Shown here: positions 8,732 through 18,587 of the stretch, in pieces | Numbering within the stretch: the stretch's first letter is position 1 | Layout of the letters: every line of letters starts with the position of its first letter | Source: Burkholderia stagnalis | Lineage (GTDB): Bacteria > Pseudomonadota > Gammaproteobacteria > Burkholderiales > Burkholderiaceae | Assembly (NCBI RefSeq): GCF_902830275.1 | Contig: NZ_CADESW010000006.1 | Location: forward strand, 248,001-312,000 | Direction: 5' to 3' | Length of the DNA: 64,000 nucleotides | Made by a program: the position numbers and the translations under genes | Notes under the pieces: model-generated | The model's input: the letters and a program-made list of their open reading frames with translations, nothing else | What the model was told of the DNA's origin: nothing | The model's database searches: none

Positions 8732-11155
8732 TTATGCTGCCCTTGTCTGCACACTTGCTTTTGTCTTTGCGGGGGTCGTTCCGCCCTGCGCGCCCGATTC
8801 GGCGCCTGGCGCATCGCTCGCCAGCTGCAGGAACAGGATCGACACCTGCGCACCCTCGACGGCCTCGCCGTGCATGCGATTGCGCAGATCGATCCGCGCG
8901 CCGTGCTCGTCGACGATTTTCTTCACCGTGGCCAACCCGAGGCCCGTGCCTTTCGCCTTGGTCGTCACGTAAGGCTCGAACGCGCGGGTGAGGATCCGCG
9001 CCGGAAAGCCCGGCCCGTTGTCGGACACGGTCAGGCGAACCGCGACGCGCGTTTTGCCCTCGGCGTCGGGATCGCCATATTCTACTGTCTTGGTTTCGAT
9101 CAACACACGCGGCTGCGCGACATCCGCGACCGAATCCTGCGCATTCTGCAGCAGGTTGTGGATCACCTGGCGCAGTTGCGTCGCATCGCCGCGAATCACC
9201 GGCAGCGGCGCGAGCTCGACGGCGATCGGGCTCTTGCCTTCGCCGACGCCATACAGCCCGAGCACTTCGCTCACCAGTTCGTTCAACTGCAGGTTCGCGA
9301 GCACCGCCGGCGGCGTGCGCGCATATTCGCGGAAATCGTCGACCATGCGCTTCATCGCGGCGACCTGGTTGACGATCATCGTCGCGCCGCGCTTGAGCAC
9401 GTCCGCATCGGGCGGCGCGAGCTTGTCCGACAGCTTCATCTGCAGGCGCTCGGCCGACAGCTGGATCGGCGTCAGCGGGTTCTTGATCTCGTGCGCGAGC
9501 CGGCGCGCGACTTCGCCCCAGGCCACCGAGCGCTGCGCGGAAATCACGTCGGAGATGTCGTCGAACACGACGACGTAGCCGGCCGTCTGCGCGTCGTCCA
9601 CCTTCCCGTCCGCCTGCCCCTCCACCGTCGACACGAGACGCGTGCCGCGCACGAGCAGCGTCAGCGGATCGGCTTCGCCCGGCACCTCGACCGCGAACTG
9701 CTGCTGCCAGTGGCCGCGATCGCCGCTGCCGTTGTCCGACGCCGCCTCGCGATCGGCGAACGCCTTGCGCACCATCGCGCCGAATTCCGCGACCACCCCG
9801 ACCTGGTCGAGCGTCGTGCCGATCAGCGCACCGAACGGCTGCCGGAAGATCCGCTCGGCGCCGCGGTTGGCCGTCGTCAGCCGGAACTGGCGGTCGAGCA
9901 CGAACACGCCCGCGGTGAGGTTCGCGAGAATGCTCTCGAGATACGTCTTCGAATGCTCGAGCGCGACGCGGTTCTTCTCGACCGCGAGCCGCGCCTCGGA
10001 CAACTGGCGCGTCATCGCGTTGAACGATTGCGTGAGGAAGCCGAGCTCGTCGCGCGTCTTGATCTCGCGCTTCGGCGTGTAGTCGCCCTCCGTCACCTCC
10101 TTGGTGCCCTGCGCGAGCAGGAACAGCGGCCGCGCGAGCTGCTGGCCGAGCGCGAGCGCGAGCATCATCGCGATGAAGGTCGCGAGGAACAGCGCGAGCG
10201 TCAGCGTGCCGATGTACATCTTGCGCAGGCCGGTGCGCCCGAGCGCCTTCTCCTGGTATTCGCGATACGCGCGCTGCACGGCGTCCGCGTTGTGCGCGAG
10301 CGTCGGCGGCACCGGCTGCGTGAGCTGCAGGAAGCGCTCGGCCGGCTGCAGCATCGACGTGGTGGCGTCGGGAATCGGCCGCACGACGCGCAGCCGCAGC
10401 GCGCCCTTCGCGCCGTGCGCGTGCGGATCGCCGTCGACCTCGCCCTCGATCGCCGCGTACACGCCGTGTTCGCGCGCCTGGTTCAGCATCATCGGGCTCG
10501 GCAGGTCGTCCGGAATCAGCGCCGCGAAATTGCCCGACGCCTGCGCGACGATATGCAGGTCCGGCGCGGCGCCCGCCCCGCTGCGGCCGGGCTCGACGAT
10601 CGTCGCGTCCTGCACGCCGAACTGGTCGCGCAGGCGCAGCAGCGTGAGCGTCGTGCCGTTCGTGTTCGCGTCGACGCTCGCGAGCTGGTCCGACATCAGG
10701 CGCGCCTTGGTCTGCAGGTCGGACAGCGATGCGTCGAGCATCCCGCGGCCGAGGTTCAGGCCGGCAGTCAGCGCGGTCTCGACGTTCACGTCGAACCACG
10801 ATTCGATGCTGCGCGACACGAACTGGTACGACACGACGTAGATGATGCCGCCCGGCACCACGCCGACGAGCGCGAAGAACACCGCGAGCTTCGCGAGCAG
10901 CCGCGTGCCGAACTTGCCCTTCCTCAGCCGCACGACGATCATGCCGATCAGGCCGAGCACGACGAGCAGGAACACCACCGCGACGATGATGTTGGTCGCG
11001 TACAGCCACGAGTAGTAGCGGTCGAAGAATTCGGTGTTCGCGCTCGCGGCCGCCAGCAGCACGAGCAGCAGCAGCGCGGTGAGCGCGACGGTCGAGACGA
11101 TCACGCGGATGAGGAGGCTCTTCCCGCTGGCCGCGCGGCGCACTTTATTTAGCAC
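8732..11155 (-). CDS. NtrY-like membrane histidine kinase
   Basis: 807 residues. Sensor kinase with several N-terminal membrane segments (within about 1-150), a periplasmic sensor region, a fourth membrane segment near 310 followed by HAMP, a PAS domain, HisKA with phospho-accepting His555 (HEIKNPLTP) and a C-terminal ATPase domain with N, G1 (DNGPGFP) and G2 (GTGLGLA) boxes. The arrangement matches NtrY of the NtrYX system, which senses nitrogen or redox state in other proteobacteria. The start overlaps the end of the DUF4390 gene by 11 bases, so rsmB, DUF4390, kinase and regulator are one transcription unit. Confidence 0.92.
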   Translation of the reverse strand: MLNKVRRAASGKSLLIRVIVSTVALTALLLLVLLAAASANTEFFDRYYSWLYATNIIVAVVFLLVVLGLIGMIVVRLRKGKFGTRLLAKLAVFFALVGVVPGGIIYVVSYQFVSRSIESWFDVNVETALTAGLNLGRGMLDASLSDLQTKARLMSDQLASVDANTNGTTLTLLRLRDQFGVQDATIVEPGRSGAGAAPDLHIVAQASGNFAALIPDDLPSPMMLNQAREHGVYAAIEGEVDGDPHAHGAKGALRLRVVRPIPDATTSMLQPAERFLQLTQPVPPTLAHNADAVQRAYREYQEKALGRTGLRKMYIGTLTLALFLATFIAMMLALALGQQLARPLFLLAQGTKEVTEGDYTPKREIKTRDELGFLTQSFNAMTRQLSEARLAVEKNRVALEHSKTYLESILANLTAGVFVLDRQFRLTTANRGAERIFRQPFGALIGTTLDQVGVVAEFGAMVRKAFADREAASDNGSGDRGHWQQQFAVEVPGEADPLTLLVRGTRLVSTVEGQADGKVDDAQTAGYVVVFDDISDVISAQRSVAWGEVARRLAHEIKNPLTPIQLSAERLQMKLSDKLAPPDADVLKRGATMIVNQVAAMKRMVDDFREYARTPPAVLANLQLNELVSEVLGLYGVGEGKSPIAVELAPLPVIRGDATQLRQVIHNLLQNAQDSVADVAQPRVLIETKTVEYGDPDAEGKTRVAVRLTVSDNGPGFPARILTRAFEPYVTTKAKGTGLGLATVKKIVDEHGARIDLRNRMHGEAVEGAQVSILFLQLASDAPGAESGAQGGTTPAKTKASVQTRAA

Positions 11156-11735
11156 GTTCGGTCACCGTGAAGATAAAGCGCTTCCAGTCCGACGACAGCG
11201 TCCAGTCGCGGTTGTTCACCGCGTCGACCTGGAACGGCTTCGGCATCAGCGCCGTATCGAGCTGCATCCGCACCGAGGCCGTATAGGTGTCGCCCTGGCG
11301 CACCTGGTTCTTGTCGATCACGTGCCAGGACGTGACGTGCTTGACGACGGCGAGCGCGTCCTTCAGCGAGCTGAAGCCGAGCTGCAGGCCGCCCGTCGAC
11401 ACGCGGTATTCGCGCGTGAGCGGCTGGAACGACAGGCGGAACGTCTGCGACACCGACACCGGCTGTTCGTCGAACCAGTACCAGCGCGCGCGGCCCAGCT
11501 CGAAATCGGTGGTGAAGTAAAGCGGAATGCCCTTGTTGACGGCGTCCTCGAGGTTCGGGTTCAGCTCGAAGTCGAAGCGCGCATCGAGGCTCCAGCCGCT
11601 GCCGTCGGCTTGCAGCGACGCGCGCTGCACGGCGATCGATTCGGCGCGCGCCGGCCTCGCGAATGCGATGCACAGCGTCAGCGCGACCAGCAGGACGGCC
11701 GCGAGCCGAAGTGGAAAGAGGTGTTTGATCGTCAC
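11145..11735 (-). CDS. DUF4390 exported protein
   Basis: 196 residues with an N-terminal signal peptide (hydrophobic core about 10-25, cleavage near ARAES). The mature part is predominantly beta and matches the betaproteobacterial DUF4390 family as I recall it, which regularly sits between rsmB and ntrY. Function unknown. The GTG start at 11735 overlaps the rsmB stop as GTGA, giving translational coupling, and the gene overlaps the following kinase. Confidence 0.85.
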   Translation of the reverse strand: MTIKHLFPLRLAAVLLVALTLCIAFARPARAESIAVQRASLQADGSGWSLDARFDFELNPNLEDAVNKGIPLYFTTDFELGRARWYWFDEQPVSVSQTFRLSFQPLTREYRVSTGGLQLGFSSLKDALAVVKHVTSWHVIDKNQVRQGDTYTASVRMQLDTALMPKPFQVDAVNNRDWTLSSDWKRFIFTVTERAK

Positions 11736-13129
11736 CGTTTCTGAAACCGCGCGTAGAAAAATCCGTCGTGATCGGTGTTCTGGTCGAGTCCGCCCGCGCC
11801 TCCCTGCGCGTCGTCCGAGACGGCGCGCGGCAGCAGCTGGCCCGGCGCGTCCAATCGTACCGCATCTTCACAGGCCGCTTCAAACCAGCGCGCCTGCAGT
11901 TCGCCTTCTTCCGGAAAGATCGAGCAGGTCACGTACAGCAGCTCGCCGCCCGGTTTCACGAGCGGCCACAGCGCCGCCAGGATGCGGCGCTGCTCGGCGA
12001 CGAGTGCCGGGATGTCGGTCGCGCGGCGCAGCCAGCGGATGTCCGGATGACGGCGCACGATGCCGGACGCGGAGCACGGCACATCGGCGAGGATGCGATC
12101 GAACGGCCGGCCGTCGTGCCATGCAGCGGGCGCGCCCGCGTCGCCGACGCGCACGTCCGCGACGAGCGACAGCCGCGCGAGATTCTCGCCGATGCGCGCC
12201 GCGCGGGCTGCGTCGCTTTCGAGCGCCACGACCTCCGCGTCGGCCAGTTCGAGGATGTGTCCGGTCTTGCCGCCGGGTGCCGCGCACGCATCGAGCACGC
12301 GCATCCCGTCGGCCGCGCCGAGCCATTCGGCGGCGAGCTGCGCACCTGCGTCCTGGACCGATACGACGCCGTCGGCAAAGCCCGGAATGCGCTCGACCGG
12401 CAGCGCCGATGCGAGCCGCACCGCATGCCGGCCGATCACCGCTGCGTCGATTCCGTTCGCGCGCAGCGTGTCGAGATACGCATCGACGGTCGTGCGGCGC
12501 GCGTTCACGCGCAGCGTCAGCGGGCCAGGCCGATCGCCGGCCGCGAGGATCGCCTGCCAGCCGTCGGGCCACGCGGCCTTCACCGCGTCGCTCCACCATG
12601 CGCGGTAGTTCCAGCGCGCGACCGGGTCGTCCTGCATCGCCGCGACGAGCGCTTCGCGCTCGCGCAGGAAGCGCCGCAGTACCGCATTGACCATCCCTTT
12701 CGCGAAGACGAACTCGCGGCGCGCGCCGATCGCGGTCACGGCCTGGTCGACGACGGTGAAGGCGGAATACGCAGCGTCGTCGGCGTCGTCGAGCAGCAGC
12801 GCGACTGCGCATGCGAGCGTCGCATGCACATGGGCGGGCGGCGCCTTGCTGACGAGCCGGCCGATCAGCCAGTCGACGCTGCCGAGGCGGCGCATCGTGC
12901 GATACGCGATGTCCTGCGTCGCACCGCGCGCCAGCGCCTGCGCGCCGGGCACCATCCCCGCGAACACCGTCGCCAGCGCAGCCGGCAGCGCGGTGCCGCG
13001 GCGCACCGCGTCGACCGCCTGCGCGGCCGCGTCGAGCGCGAAGGCAAGCGAATCGGGCGCGAGATGCAAGGCGGACAGTCGAGCCGGACGGCCTGACGAA
13101 GGTTTGGCGGAGGTGCGGGTTCGTGTCAT
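11732..13129 (-). CDS. rsmB: 16S rRNA m5C967 methyltransferase
   Basis: 465 residues. Transfers methyl from S-adenosylmethionine to C967 of 16S rRNA. An N-terminal NusB-like RNA-binding domain (about 25-160) precedes the Rossmann methyltransferase domain with DACAAPGGKTGH (motif I), DVPCSASG (motif IV, releasing cysteine) and TCSIFPEE (motif VI, catalytic cysteine). I start at the ATG at 13129 because the upstream in-frame extension has no family similarity. First gene of the rsmB-DUF4390-ntrY-ntrX unit. Confidence 0.95.
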   Translation of the reverse strand: MTRTRTSAKPSSGRPARLSALHLAPDSLAFALDAAAQAVDAVRRGTALPAALATVFAGMVPGAQALARGATQDIAYRTMRRLGSVDWLIGRLVSKAPPAHVHATLACAVALLLDDADDAAYSAFTVVDQAVTAIGARREFVFAKGMVNAVLRRFLREREALVAAMQDDPVARWNYRAWWSDAVKAAWPDGWQAILAAGDRPGPLTLRVNARRTTVDAYLDTLRANGIDAAVIGRHAVRLASALPVERIPGFADGVVSVQDAGAQLAAEWLGAADGMRVLDACAAPGGKTGHILELADAEVVALESDAARAARIGENLARLSLVADVRVGDAGAPAAWHDGRPFDRILADVPCSASGIVRRHPDIRWLRRATDIPALVAEQRRILAALWPLVKPGGELLYVTCSIFPEEGELQARWFEAACEDAVRLDAPGQLLPRAVSDDAQGGAGGLDQNTDHDGFFYARFQKR

Positions 13130-13244
13130 CGGGTCGAGGCGTCGGCAGCAGCGGGAGCCGCGGCGGCCGCGTGGCCGCCACGATCCCAAACCGCGCATTG
13201 TAGCGTGTGACCATGCGCCCCTTTTTCGGGCCGCACAAATAGAA

Positions 13245-13272
13245 CACCCCGCAGTGCGAGACATGCGGGGTG
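13245..13272 (-). terminator. Probable terminator of htpX
   Basis: A perfect 9-bp GC-rich stem (13245-13253 with 13264-13272) with a 10-base loop lies 50 bases past htpX and is followed on the minus strand by a U-rich but interrupted tract. It also precedes rsmB. Confidence 0.6.
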
Positions 13273-13322
13273 GGTCGAGCGTGCATGCCGGTGATGGCCA
13301 CGCACGTTGCGACAGGGGGGAC

Positions 13323-14180
13323 TTAGTCGAAGCGCCCCGTCCGCGCCATTTCCATCAGGCGCGCGATGCGTTCCTCGGTGGCCGGGTGCGTCGAGAACAG
13401 GTTCTGCAGGCCGCCGCCGTGCAGCGGGTTCATGATCATCATCTGCGCGGTGGCCGGATGCGCTTCGGCCGCCTGGAACGGAATGCCCGCCGCATAGCGA
13501 TGGATCTTGTCGAGCGCCGTCGCGAGCGCTTGCGGATCGCCCGAAATCTGCGCGCCGCCGCGGTCCGCCTCGAACTCGCGGGCCCGCGAAATCGCCATCT
13601 GGATCAGCGCGCCGGCGATCGGCGCAAGCAGCGCGACCGCGATGCCGGCGATCGGATTGGCCGGACGGCCATTCTCGTCGCGCCCGCCGAAGAACATCGC
13701 GAAGTTCGCGAGCGCCGAGATCGCGCCTGCCATGGTTGCGGTGATCGTCGAGATCAGGATGTCGCGATGCTTCACGTGCGCGAGCTCGTGCGCCATCACG
13801 CCGCGCATCTCGCGCTCCGACAGCACGCGCAGGATGCCGGTGGTCGCCGCGACCGCCGCGTGCTCGGGGTTGCGGCCCGTCGCGAACGCGTTCGGCGCGT
13901 CTTCGTTGATCAGGTAGACGCGCGGCATCGGCAGGTTCGCGCGCGTCGCCAGCTCGCGCACCATCCGGTAGAACTGCGGCGCCGTGTTCTCGTCGACTTC
14001 CTGCGCGTTGTACATGCGCAGCACCATCTTGTCGGAGAACCAGTACGAGAAGAAATTCATGCCGAGCGCGAACAGCAGCGCGATCGTCATGCCGCGCGAT
14101 CCGCCGATCATCCCGCCGATCACGATGAACAGGGCCGTGATCGCGGCCATCAGCATCGCCGTTTTGACCCAATTGAACAT
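13323..14180 (-). CDS. htpX: Membrane zinc metalloprotease HtpX
   Basis: 285 residues. Inner-membrane M48-family protease involved in quality control of membrane proteins, usually under heat-shock or Cpx-type control. Two N-terminal membrane segments (about 7-50) precede the cytosolic catalytic domain with HELAH at 131-135 as zinc site and a later EADRGG glutamate ligand near 222. The ATG at 14180 gives the standard length. Monocistronic: a stem-loop terminator follows and 106 bases separate it from the upstream exporter gene. Confidence 0.96.
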   Translation of the reverse strand: MFNWVKTAMLMAAITALFIVIGGMIGGSRGMTIALLFALGMNFFSYWFSDKMVLRMYNAQEVDENTAPQFYRMVRELATRANLPMPRVYLINEDAPNAFATGRNPEHAAVAATTGILRVLSEREMRGVMAHELAHVKHRDILISTITATMAGAISALANFAMFFGGRDENGRPANPIAGIAVALLAPIAGALIQMAISRAREFEADRGGAQISGDPQALATALDKIHRYAAGIPFQAAEAHPATAQMMIMNPLHGGGLQNLFSTHPATEERIARLMEMARTGRFD

Positions 14181-14286
14181 ACGTCCACTCCTTATCCGAA
14201 TGCAGCACCCGCCGGGTGCCCCGAACGGGCGCGGCGGAAATTTGTAAGCGATCTGTTAGATAAGTGCACTTCGGAAAAATTCAATC

Positions 14287-14928
14287 TCAACGCTGCGAAG
14301 TTGCAAGCTTGAGGCCCAGCCCGACGAACGCGCTGCCGACCGTGCGGTCGAGCCACTTCTTCACGCCCGGCTTGCCCGAGAAACGGCGCGTCACGCTGCC
14401 CGCGACCCACGCGAGCATGCTGTTCCAGAGCGTGCTCATCACGACGAACACCGCGCCGAGGGTCAGGAACGCCAGCGCCTTGTGCGCGCTGTCGGCCGAC
14501 ACGAACTGCGGGAAGAACGATACGAAGAACAGCACGACCTTCGGGTTCAGCACGTTCGTCCAGAAGCCCTGCATGAACAGCTGGCGCAGCGGCTTGGCGG
14601 CCACGGCGGCGGCGGCCGGTGCGGCTCCTGCTCCGGCCGCGGGCTTCGCGAGAAGCATCCGCACGCCCAGATAGATCAGGTAGGCCGCGCCCACCAGCTT
14701 GATCACCGTGAACGCCGTGGCCGACGCGGCCAGCACCGCCGTCAGGCCGAACGCGCAGGCCAGCGCGTGCACGCAGCAGCCGGCGGAGATCCCGAGCGCG
14801 GACATCAGCCCCGCGCCGCGGCCCTGCGCGACGCTGCGGCCGATGATGTACGCGGTGTCGGGGCCCGGCGTGACGTTCAGCAGGAAAACCGCCAGGAGAA
14901 AGAAGCCGAAATGGGTGATGCCAAGCAT
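14287..14928 (-). CDS. LysE/RhtB-family amino-acid exporter
   Basis: 213 residues with about six hydrophobic segments. The N-terminal signature NVTPGPDTAYIIG near residue 19 is diagnostic of the LysE/RhtB translocator family, which exports amino acids such as lysine, threonine or homoserine lactone. An Ala-rich stretch near 115-130 makes up the loop between segments. The substrate cannot be told from the sequence. Confidence 0.9.
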   Translation of the reverse strand: MLGITHFGFFLLAVFLLNVTPGPDTAYIIGRSVAQGRGAGLMSALGISAGCCVHALACAFGLTAVLAASATAFTVIKLVGAAYLIYLGVRMLLAKPAAGAGAAPAAAAVAAKPLRQLFMQGFWTNVLNPKVVLFFVSFFPQFVSADSAHKALAFLTLGAVFVVMSTLWNSMLAWVAGSVTRRFSGKPGVKKWLDRTVGSAFVGLGLKLATSQR

Positions 14929-15039
14929 GTGGACCTCGGAACCGGGGAAGCGCAGGGAAATTCTACGCGCGCCCGCGATGCCGCGCGACTCGGCCGTTCG
15001 GCCGATTGCGCGCGGCCGGCGGGCCGGGTCGAATGGCGG

Positions 15040-16023
15040 TCAGGACGCGTCGGGCAGCGTGAATTGCTGGCCGGCGGCGAGCGGCGCGCCGGCGAGGAAT
15101 TCGCGCGCCGGCAGCCGCTTGCCGCCGGGTTTCTGCAATTGCGTGACGCACAGCGCGCCGCTGCCGCAGGCGACGACCACGCCATCCGGCCCCGCATCGA
15201 CGATCGTGCCGGGCGCCGCCGCGCCGCGCGCCGGCACGGGCGCCGCCGCCCACAGCTTGAGCGCCGCACCGTCGAGCGTCGCGACGCCGCCCGGGAACGG
15301 ATCGAACGCGCGCACCTGGCGCGCCAGCACGTCCGCGGGCTTGCGCCAGTCGAGCGCGGCCTCGTGCTTGCCGATCTTTTCCGCGTACGTCACGCCGTCG
15401 GCCGGCTGCGGCGTCGCCGGCAGGCTGCCGGTGCGCTCGAGCTGCACCAGCGCGTCGACGATCAGGCGCGCGCCGTCGGCCGCGAGCCGGTCGTGCAGGG
15501 TCGCCGTCGTGTCGTCGGGCGCGATCGTCACGCGCGCCTCGTCCAGCATCGCGCCGGTGTCGAGCCCGGCGTCCATCTGCATCAGCGTCACCCCCGTCTC
15601 GGCGTCCCCGGCCTCGATTGCGCGATGGATCGGCGCGGCGCCGCGCCAGCGCGGCAGCAGCGACGCATGGATGTTGATGCAGCCGTGGCGCGGAATGTCG
15701 AGCACCTCCTGCGGCAGCAGCAGGCCGTAGGCGGCCACCACCATCACGTCGTGCGGGGTCGCGCGCAACTGCGCGATCGCTTCGGCCGCCTCGGCCGGGT
15801 ACTTGCCCGCGCGGCGCAGCGACGGCGGCTGCGCGACGGGCATGCCGTGCTCGACCGCATAGCGCTTCACGGCGCTCGCCTGCAGCTTCATGCCGCGCCC
15901 GGCGGGACGGTCGGGCTGCGTGAGGACGAGCGGCACCGGAAAGCCGGCCTCGTGGATCGCGGCGAGCGCGGCCGCGGCGAATTCCGGCGTACCGGCAAAA
16001 ATGACGCGCAACGAATGTGTCAT
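15040..16023 (-). CDS. fmt: Methionyl-tRNA formyltransferase
   Basis: 327 residues. Formylates initiator Met-tRNA with 10-formyl-tetrahydrofolate. The N-terminal Rossmann domain starts [11 protein letters not shown], and the folate/catalytic segment [16 protein letters not shown] near residue 113 carries the catalytic Asn and His; the C-terminal OB-fold domain binds tRNA. Downstream of def with 34 bases between them, the usual def-fmt pairing. Confidence 0.97.
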   Translation of the reverse strand: MTHSLRVIFAGTPEFAAAALAAIHEAGFPVPLVLTQPDRPAGRGMKLQASAVKRYAVEHGMPVAQPPSLRRAGKYPAEAAEAIAQLRATPHDVMVVAAYGLLLPQEVLDIPRHGCINIHASLLPRWRGAAPIHRAIEAGDAETGVTLMQMDAGLDTGAMLDEARVTIAPDDTTATLHDRLAADGARLIVDALVQLERTGSLPATPQPADGVTYAEKIGKHEAALDWRKPADVLARQVRAFDPFPGGVATLDGAALKLWAAAPVPARGAAAPGTIVDAGPDGVVVACGSGALCVTQLQKPGGKRLPAREFLAGAPLAAGQQFTLPDAS

Positions 16024-16057
16024 GACAACGGATTGGGGTCGGGCAGGAGAACGCGCG

Positions 16058-16561
16058 TCACATCGCGCGTTCGAGTTTCTTCATCTTCGTCTTGATGCGG
16101 CTCTGCTTGAGCGGCGACAGGTATTCGACGAACACGCGGCCCATCAGGTGATCCATCTCGTGCTGGATGCACACGGCCAGCAGCCCCTCGCAGTCGAGCT
16201 CGAACGTCTCGCCCTGCTCGTTGAGCGCGCGCACGCGCACGTGGTCCGGACGCTCGACTTCGTCGTAGATGCCCGGCACCGACAGGCAGCCTTCCTCGTA
16301 GACCTGCTTCACATCGCTCGACCACACGATCTCGGGGTTGATGAACGCGCGCAGCTCGTTTTTCTCGTCCGACACGTCGATCACGATCACGCGCTCGTGC
16401 ACGTCGACCTGCGTGGCGGCAAGGCCGATGCCCGGCGCGGCGTACATGGTTTCGGCCATGTCGGCGACGAGCTTGCGAATCCGGTCGTCGACCTTGTCGA
16501 CGGGCTTGGCGACCTTGTGCAGCCGCTTGTCGGGGTAATGAATGATGTTCAGCAAAGCCAT
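16058..16561 (-). CDS. def: Peptide deformylase
   Basis: 167 residues when started at the ATG at 16561, which matches the usual N-terminus MALLNI; a start four codons earlier at 16573 is possible. Removes formyl from nascent proteins. All three motifs are present: GIGLAATQ near 44, EGCLSVPG with metal cysteine near 90, and QHEMDH with two metal histidines near 134. Pairs with fmt. The gap to dprA (16562-16750) must hold two divergent promoters. Confidence 0.96.
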   Translation of the reverse strand: MALLNIIHYPDKRLHKVAKPVDKVDDRIRKLVADMAETMYAAPGIGLAATQVDVHERVIVIDVSDEKNELRAFINPEIVWSSDVKQVYEEGCLSVPGIYDEVERPDHVRVRALNEQGETFELDCEGLLAVCIQHEMDHLMGRVFVEYLSPLKQSRIKTKMKKLERAM

Positions 16562-16750
16562 GGTGTTCGTCATCGGTAACGCGGCGGGGCGTCGCGTCGG
16601 CCATCCGGCCGACTGGCCCAGCCGCGGGGATGCAATGAAGATGAGGCGGACGCACGGCGTATCAACGCCGGCGGATCACGCCTCCTGCAATCGGCCGCGC
16701 GCCTGCGTGCGCGGCTTCATCGGGTTATTTCGGATGATGAAAATTTTATC

Positions 16751-17977
16751 ATGGCAGCCCGCGGCCCGCTGGCCGTCGCGTTCGACGGTTTCCTCATGTC
16801 GCCGCACGCGCTGAGCACCGCCGAGCTGCGCGCGTGGCTGCAGCTCGCGGATGCCCCCGGCCTCCCGCCCGCCACGCTGCGCGTGCTGCTCGACGCGTTC
16901 GGCTCGCCGGGCGCGCTGCTCGACGCGCCGGACGACGCGATCGCCGCCGCGAGCAGCCCGGCGGCGGCGCAGGCCGTGCGCGGGAGCGCGCGGGGCGACC
17001 TCGACGCGCGCGCCGACGCGGCGCGTACGTGGCTCGACGGGCCGGGAAACGCCATCGTCACGCTGGGCGATCCCGCGTACCCGCCACGGCTGCTCGACCT
17101 GCACGATCCGCCGCCGCTGCTATATGTAAAGGGCCGCGTCGCACTGCTGCACGCGCGCGCGATCGCGATCGTGGGCAGCCGCCACGCGACGCCGCAGGGC
17201 CTCGCGGACGCGACGCACTTCGCGCGCACGCTGTCCGACGCCGGGTTCGCGATTGCGTCCGGGCTCGCGCTCGGCATCGACGCCGCCGCGCACCGGGGCG
17301 GGCTGGACGGCCGCTCGGGCACGATCGCCGTGATCGGCACCGGCGCCGACCTCGTCTATCCGGCGCGGCATCGCCCGCTCGCGCACGAGATCGCCGCGCA
17401 CGGCGCCATCGTCTCCGAGTGGCCGCTCGGCACGCCGGCCCGCGCGGCGCACTTCCCGCAGCGCAACCGGCTGATCGCCGCGCTGGCCAGCGGCGTGCTG
17501 GTCGTCGAGGCCGCACCGCGCTCCGGCTCGCTGATCACCGCGCGGCTCGCGAACGAAATGGGCCGCGACGTGTTCGCGATGCCGGGCTCGATCCACGCGC
17601 CGCTTGCGCAGGGCTGCCACGCGCTGATCCGCGACGGCGCCAAGCTCACCGCGGCGCCGGACGACGTGCTCGAGGAATATGGCCCGGTCGACCGGCCCGC
17701 CGCCACGCCTGGCGACACGGGGCCGGCCGTGCGCGCACGCGCGCTTGCCGATCCGCACGGCCCCGAACACGCGGTCCTCGCCGCGCTCGGATACAGCCCC
17801 GTGACCTACGAATGGCTGGCCGAGCGCAGCGGCCTGCCCGACGACGCGCTCCATCAGGCGCTGCTCGCGCTCGAACTGGCCGGCCGCGTCGCGGGCCTGC
17901 CGGGCGGGCGCTTCGTCCGGCTCGACGCGCCCGCCTCGCCGCAGCCGCCGCCCGGCATGCTACAGTCCCCCGCATAG
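16751..17977 (+). CDS. dprA: DNA-processing protein DprA
   Basis: 408 residues from the ATG at 16751; an ATG at 16796 is an alternative. DprA binds incoming single-stranded DNA in natural transformation and loads RecA. The Rossmann-like core has IAIVGSR near 139, SGLALGIDAAAH near 173 and GSLITARLANEMGR near 258; the C-terminus has a DprA-type winged helix (about 335-390). The thioredoxin-like gene follows after 37 bases. Confidence 0.95.
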   Translation: MAARGPLAVAFDGFLMSPHALSTAELRAWLQLADAPGLPPATLRVLLDAFGSPGALLDAPDDAIAAASSPAAAQAVRGSARGDLDARADAARTWLDGPGNAIVTLGDPAYPPRLLDLHDPPPLLYVKGRVALLHARAIAIVGSRHATPQGLADATHFARTLSDAGFAIASGLALGIDAAAHRGGLDGRSGTIAVIGTGADLVYPARHRPLAHEIAAHGAIVSEWPLGTPARAAHFPQRNRLIAALASGVLVVEAAPRSGSLITARLANEMGRDVFAMPGSIHAPLAQGCHALIRDGAKLTAAPDDVLEEYGPVDRPAATPGDTGPAVRARALADPHGPEHAVLAALGYSPVTYEWLAERSGLPDDALHQALLALELAGRVAGLPGGRFVRLDAPASPQPPPGMLQSPA

Positions 17978-18014
17978 GAGCGGCCGTGCCGCCCGCCGAC
18001 TTGCAAGGAAAACC

Positions 18015-18395
18015 ATGCCCGCGCTGAATCTCGACACCGACGCGGATCGGATCGCCGAGCGCCTCCGCGATCCCGACACGCTGCTCGTCGCCTGCCTGTG
18101 CGCAGAATGGTGCGGCACGTGCCGCGACTACCGCACCGCGTTCGACCTGCTCGCCGACGCGCATCCCGACGTCTGTTTCGCGTGGATCGACATCGAAACG
18201 CACGCCGACCAGCTCGACGATCTCGATGTCGAGAATTTCCCGACGATCCTGATCGAGGACGCCAACGCCGCGCGCTTTTTCGGCACGGTGTTGCCGCATG
18301 CCGTCATCGTCGAGCGGATGCTGGCCGACCTGACCGCCGTGCCGGGCGCGCCGCATGCGCCGAAATTGCGCAACATCCTGAACGTCGAGGCCTGA
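18015..18395 (+). CDS. Thioredoxin-like protein
   Basis: 126 residues, cytosolic. A thioredoxin-fold active site WCGTC lies near residue 36, so the CXXC pair is intact although the intervening residues (G-T) differ from the canonical G-P. The cis-proline region VENFPTILI is present near 74. Probably a thiol-disulfide reductase of unknown partner. It is co-oriented with dprA. Confidence 0.85.
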   Translation: MPALNLDTDADRIAERLRDPDTLLVACLCAEWCGTCRDYRTAFDLLADAHPDVCFAWIDIETHADQLDDLDVENFPTILIEDANAARFFGTVLPHAVIVERMLADLTAVPGAPHAPKLRNILNVEA

Positions 18396-18587
18396 GCCGA
18401 GCCCCGGCGCCGCGGTTTTTCGCGCGTTTGCGCATCGCACCGCGCCGGGCGCTTGCCGCCGGTGCGCCCCCCCACTATGATGGGCCGCTTTTTACACGCC
18501 GCGCCGCCGTCACGGCGCCGTGTGCTATAAAGCCGTCGTAAAAGGGACCCACAACCGGCAACTCCGGTCTACCAACACACACCTGTC

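Noticed and set aside
8198-11152. 984-codon plus-strand opening opposite the NtrY-like kinase
   Set aside because: High-GC shadow frame: Arg/His/Ala-rich translation without domains, while the minus strand encodes a complete kinase.
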